A DNA stretch of 5,606 bases from Desulfobacterales bacterium (lineage in GTDB: Bacteria > Desulfobacterota > Desulfobacteria > Desulfobacterales > Desulfobacteraceae), in the NCBI GenBank assembly GCA_022361095.1, contig JAKSBO010000679.1:1-5606 (forward strand), in the 5' to 3' direction. How positions within the stretch are numbered: the stretch's first letter is position 1; each line of letters opens with the position of its first letter. A model generated the notes under the pieces. It was not told where the DNA came from. It saw only the letters and a program-made list of their open reading frames with translations, and ran no database searches. Shown here piece by piece: positions 3,422 through 5,606 of the stretch. A program made the translations under genes and the position numbers.

Positions 3422-5606
3422 ATGGACTTAACCCGTAGAAATTTTGTGAAAGCGGCATCTGCCACAGTTGCAGGAATTGCAGCGGCACCGGTATTTACCG
3501 GCCTGGGCTGCTCTGCCGTTTCAAAGTCTGCAGAGCGTGCCGAACAACTGGATCCCAAATGGACGAAACAGACCACGTCCATCTGTGCTTTTTGCTCTGT
3601 GGGATGCGGTCTTCTGGTAAACACGGACCTTGGAACAAAGCGGGCCGTCAACATTGAAGGTGACCCTGATCATCCCATCAACCAGGGCGCATTATGTTCC
3701 AAAGGCGCGGCCACCATCCAGATGACTGAAAACCCCAAACGGACCCTGACCTGCCTCTACCGGGAACCCTATGGCAAAGAATTTATCCCCAAGGACTGGG
3801 ACTGGTGCAAAAAACGAATTGCCCGCCTGATCAAAGATTCCCGGGATAAATCCTTTGAGGCTAAAAACGATAAAGGCCAGGAAGTCAACCGGACTATGGG
3901 AATTGCCTCCCTGGGCTCCGCCGCCATTGACAACGAAGAGTGCCTGGCCATGCACAGCTTTACCCGGTCTTTGGGACTTGTCTATATTGAACACCAGGCC
4001 AGGATCTGACATAGTGCAACTGTAGCGGCTCTGGGAGAGACGTTTGGACGCGGTGCTATGACCAATCACTGGATTGATTTGAAAAACAGTGACTGTATTT
4101 TAATTATGGGCAGCAATGCTGCCGAAAATCATCCCATTTCCTTTAAATGGGCCCTTAAGGCCCAGAAGAAAGGGGCTAAAATTATCCATGTGGATCCGAG
4201 ATTCACAAGAACCTCAGCCAAGGCCGATAAATATATGGCCCTGCGTTCCGGAACCGACATTGCGGTTCTGGGCGGCTTGATTCGTTACATTCTTGAAAAT
4301 GAGGACTATTTTCTTCCCTATGTAACCGAATATACAAATGCCTCTTTTATTCTGGGTGAGGATTATGAGTTTAAAGATGGTCTTTTCAGCGGTTTCAATG
4401 AAGAGACAAGGGTCTATGACAAAGCCACATGGGCATTTGAAAAAGATGAAAAGGGTGTGCCCAAGCAGGATAAAACCCTGACGCATCCCCGGTGTGTGTT
4501 TAACGTAATGAAAGCACACTATAACCGGTACACCCTGGATAAGGTATCTGCCATATCAGGCTTGTCCAAAAATGATCTGATTGATTTTTATCAGACCTAT
4601 GCAGCCACCGGTAAACGGGGAAAATCAGGTACCATCATGTACGCCATGGGCTGGACCCAGCACTCTGTGGGCGTTCAGAATATTCGGGCCATGGCCATGA
4701 TCCAACTGCTTTTGGGCAACATCGGCGTGGCCGGCGGCGGTGTGAATGCGTTGCGCGGTGAATGCAATGTGCAGGGGTCCACGGACTATGCCCTGCTGTT
4801 TCATATCCTGCCCGGTTATATCAAAACACCGGTGGCAGGCCTGGATACCCTGGAGGCGTACAACAAGGCCTTTACGCCCAAAAGCAATGACCCCGAAAGC
4901 GCCAACTGGTGGCGGAACTACCCGAAATACTCGGCCAGTTTGATTAAGGCCATGTATTCGGATGACAAGGTCGAGGAGGCATACCGGTATCTTCCCAAGT
5001 TAGACAGCCTCTCTTCGGATAAATACTCCTGGATTCCCCTGATTCACCGTATGTGGGAAGGCAAATTTTCAGGGGCGTTGATCTGGGGAATGAATCCCGC
5101 CTGTTCGGGTCCCGATTCCGTTAAAACCCGAGAGGCCATCGGTAAGCTTGACTGGATGGTCAACGTAAACCTTTTCCAGTGCGAAACCAGCGATTTCTGG
5201 AAAGGGCCGGGAATGAATCCCGAAAAAGTCAAAACAGAGACCTTTTACATCCCCTGTGCGTCAGCCATTGAAAAGGAAGGATCGGTCTCCAACTCCGGCC
5301 GATGGAGCCAGTGGCGGTATCAGGGGCCCGAGGCGCCCAAAGGGATTCTTTCGGATGGGCACTACTTCCATGAGCTGTGGGAAGAGGTTGCCGGACTTTA
5401 CGAAAAAGAGGGCGGGGCCTTTCCTGAACCCATTACCCGTTTAAGCTTCAACAATATGTGTAAAAAGGGCGCCCACGGTCATTACCATTTCAGTGCGGAC
5501 CAGACGGCAAAGCTGGCCAACGGCTGGTTTACCCGGGATGTAACCGTAAAGGGAAAATCGTTTAAAAAAGGAGAGCAGGTTCCATCTTTTTCTTATCTGA
5601 TGGATG
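3422..5606 (+). CDS. fdnG: Formate dehydrogenase catalytic (alpha) subunit, selenocysteine- and molybdopterin-dependent, Tat-exported; 3' end outside the window
   Basis: This subunit oxidises formate to CO2 at a Mo- or W-bis(pyranopterin guanine dinucleotide) centre and passes electrons through a [4Fe-4S] cluster to an iron-sulfur beta subunit. Residues 1-30 form a Tat signal (TRRNFVKA plus a hydrophobic stretch), placing the enzyme in the periplasm. Cys55, Cys58, Cys62 and Cys92 (CAFCSVGC ... GALCSKG) bind the cluster, with Lys94 beside it. An in-frame TGA at 4007-4009 is residue 196, in the context HQARI-Sec-HS-ATVAALGETFGRGAMTN. This is the selenocysteine and catalytic histidine pair of E. 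coli FdnG, and as I recall Sec is also residue 196 there. Later motifs match the family: MGSNAAENHP (229-238), VDPRFTRT (257-264), RSGTDI, GWTQHSVGVQNIR (410 onward), and AGGGVNALRG. After the TGA the frame is open to the edge, giving 728 residues of an expected ~1,000. The missing part should hold most of the C-terminal cofactor-binding domain. fdhE precedes it, probably in one operon. Labelling the alpha subunit fdnG rather than fdoG or fdhA is a convention. Confidence 0.95.
4007..4009 (+). other. UGA codon read as selenocysteine (residue 196)
   Basis: The TGA lies at the exact place of the selenocysteine in FdnG-type formate dehydrogenases, between QARI and HSATVAAL. Family-typical sequence continues in the same frame for over 530 codons with no other stop. 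This excludes a true gene end and makes a nonsense mutation very unlikely. Reading it needs SelA, SelB, SelC and SelD elsewhere in the genome. Confidence 0.95.
4010..4046 (+). promoter_or_regulatory. Putative bacterial SECIS element
   Basis: Bacterial selenocysteine insertion needs an mRNA hairpin directly 3' of the UGA, recognised by SelB. Here CTCT (4029-4032) pairs with AGAG (4036-4039) around a GGG tip. An outer helix can form between 4017-4023 (CAACTGT) and 4040-4046 (ACGTTTG) with small bulges. The tip lies about 20-27 nt after the UGA, similar to E. coli fdhF. The loop lacks the GU signature of the E. coli element, so the exact fold is uncertain. Confidence 0.55.

Noticed and set aside
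2735..3654. Several antisense and out-of-frame open stretches over fdhE and the start of the formate dehydrogenase gene
   Set aside because: They overlap strongly supported genes, lack ribosome sites and carry no family motifs.
3422..4009. A 195-residue truncated formate dehydrogenase ending at TGA, or a nonsense mutation
   Set aside because: Family-typical sequence continues in the same frame right after the TGA and stays open to the window end; the position is the known selenocysteine site.
1..5606. CRISPR array, tRNA or rRNA gene
   Set aside because: I saw no regularly spaced direct repeats, cloverleaf-like arrangement or rRNA signature anywhere in the window.

Overview
The window looks like chromosomal DNA from an anaerobic, selenocysteine-using bacterium. 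It most resembles a sulfate reducer of the Desulfobacterota (Desulfobacteraceae-like). That placement is inferred from a twin-arginine, selenocysteine-containing formate dehydrogenase preceded by fdhE, the moderate GC of those genes, and long repeat-bearing intergenic DNA. It has not been tested by any search.

The right half (2491-5606) is the well-preserved part. fdhE, a formate dehydrogenase maturation factor with four CxxC motifs, lies 37 bp upstream of a large formate dehydrogenase catalytic subunit of the FdnG/FdoG type. The subunit gene reads through an in-frame TGA at 4007-4009, which encodes selenocysteine 196, and stays open to the window edge. A conventional gene caller would stop at that TGA and miss the next 1.6 kb. 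The two genes probably form one operon: FdhE helps mature the enzyme, the catalytic subunit is exported folded by the Tat system, and it oxidises formate in the periplasm. The electron-transfer subunits would be expected beyond the right edge.

The left end (2-367) is the 3' end of a gene whose protein resembles the C-terminal TOPRIM part of OLD-family ATP-dependent nucleases, a family that includes phage-defence proteins. A perfect 15-bp inverted repeat follows it.

The middle (about 430-2490) has few genes and looks like a gene graveyard. It holds one credible small gene, a 74-residue two-helix membrane protein with a strong Shine-Dalgarno sequence (1000-1224). It also holds decayed fragments: a minus-strand TonB-dependent receptor with stops and a frameshift (1551-1830), a minus-strand 3'-terminal coding fragment followed by an intrinsic terminator (1325-1533), and an unidentified plus-strand fragment (1911-2063). 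Several hairpins and a REP-like imperfect palindrome (698-738) lie between them. A strong terminator at 2382-2407 separates this region from the formate dehydrogenase genes.

I did not find a clearly new multi-gene system. The most informative items are the recoded TGA, the TonB receptor relic and the OLD-like fragment.
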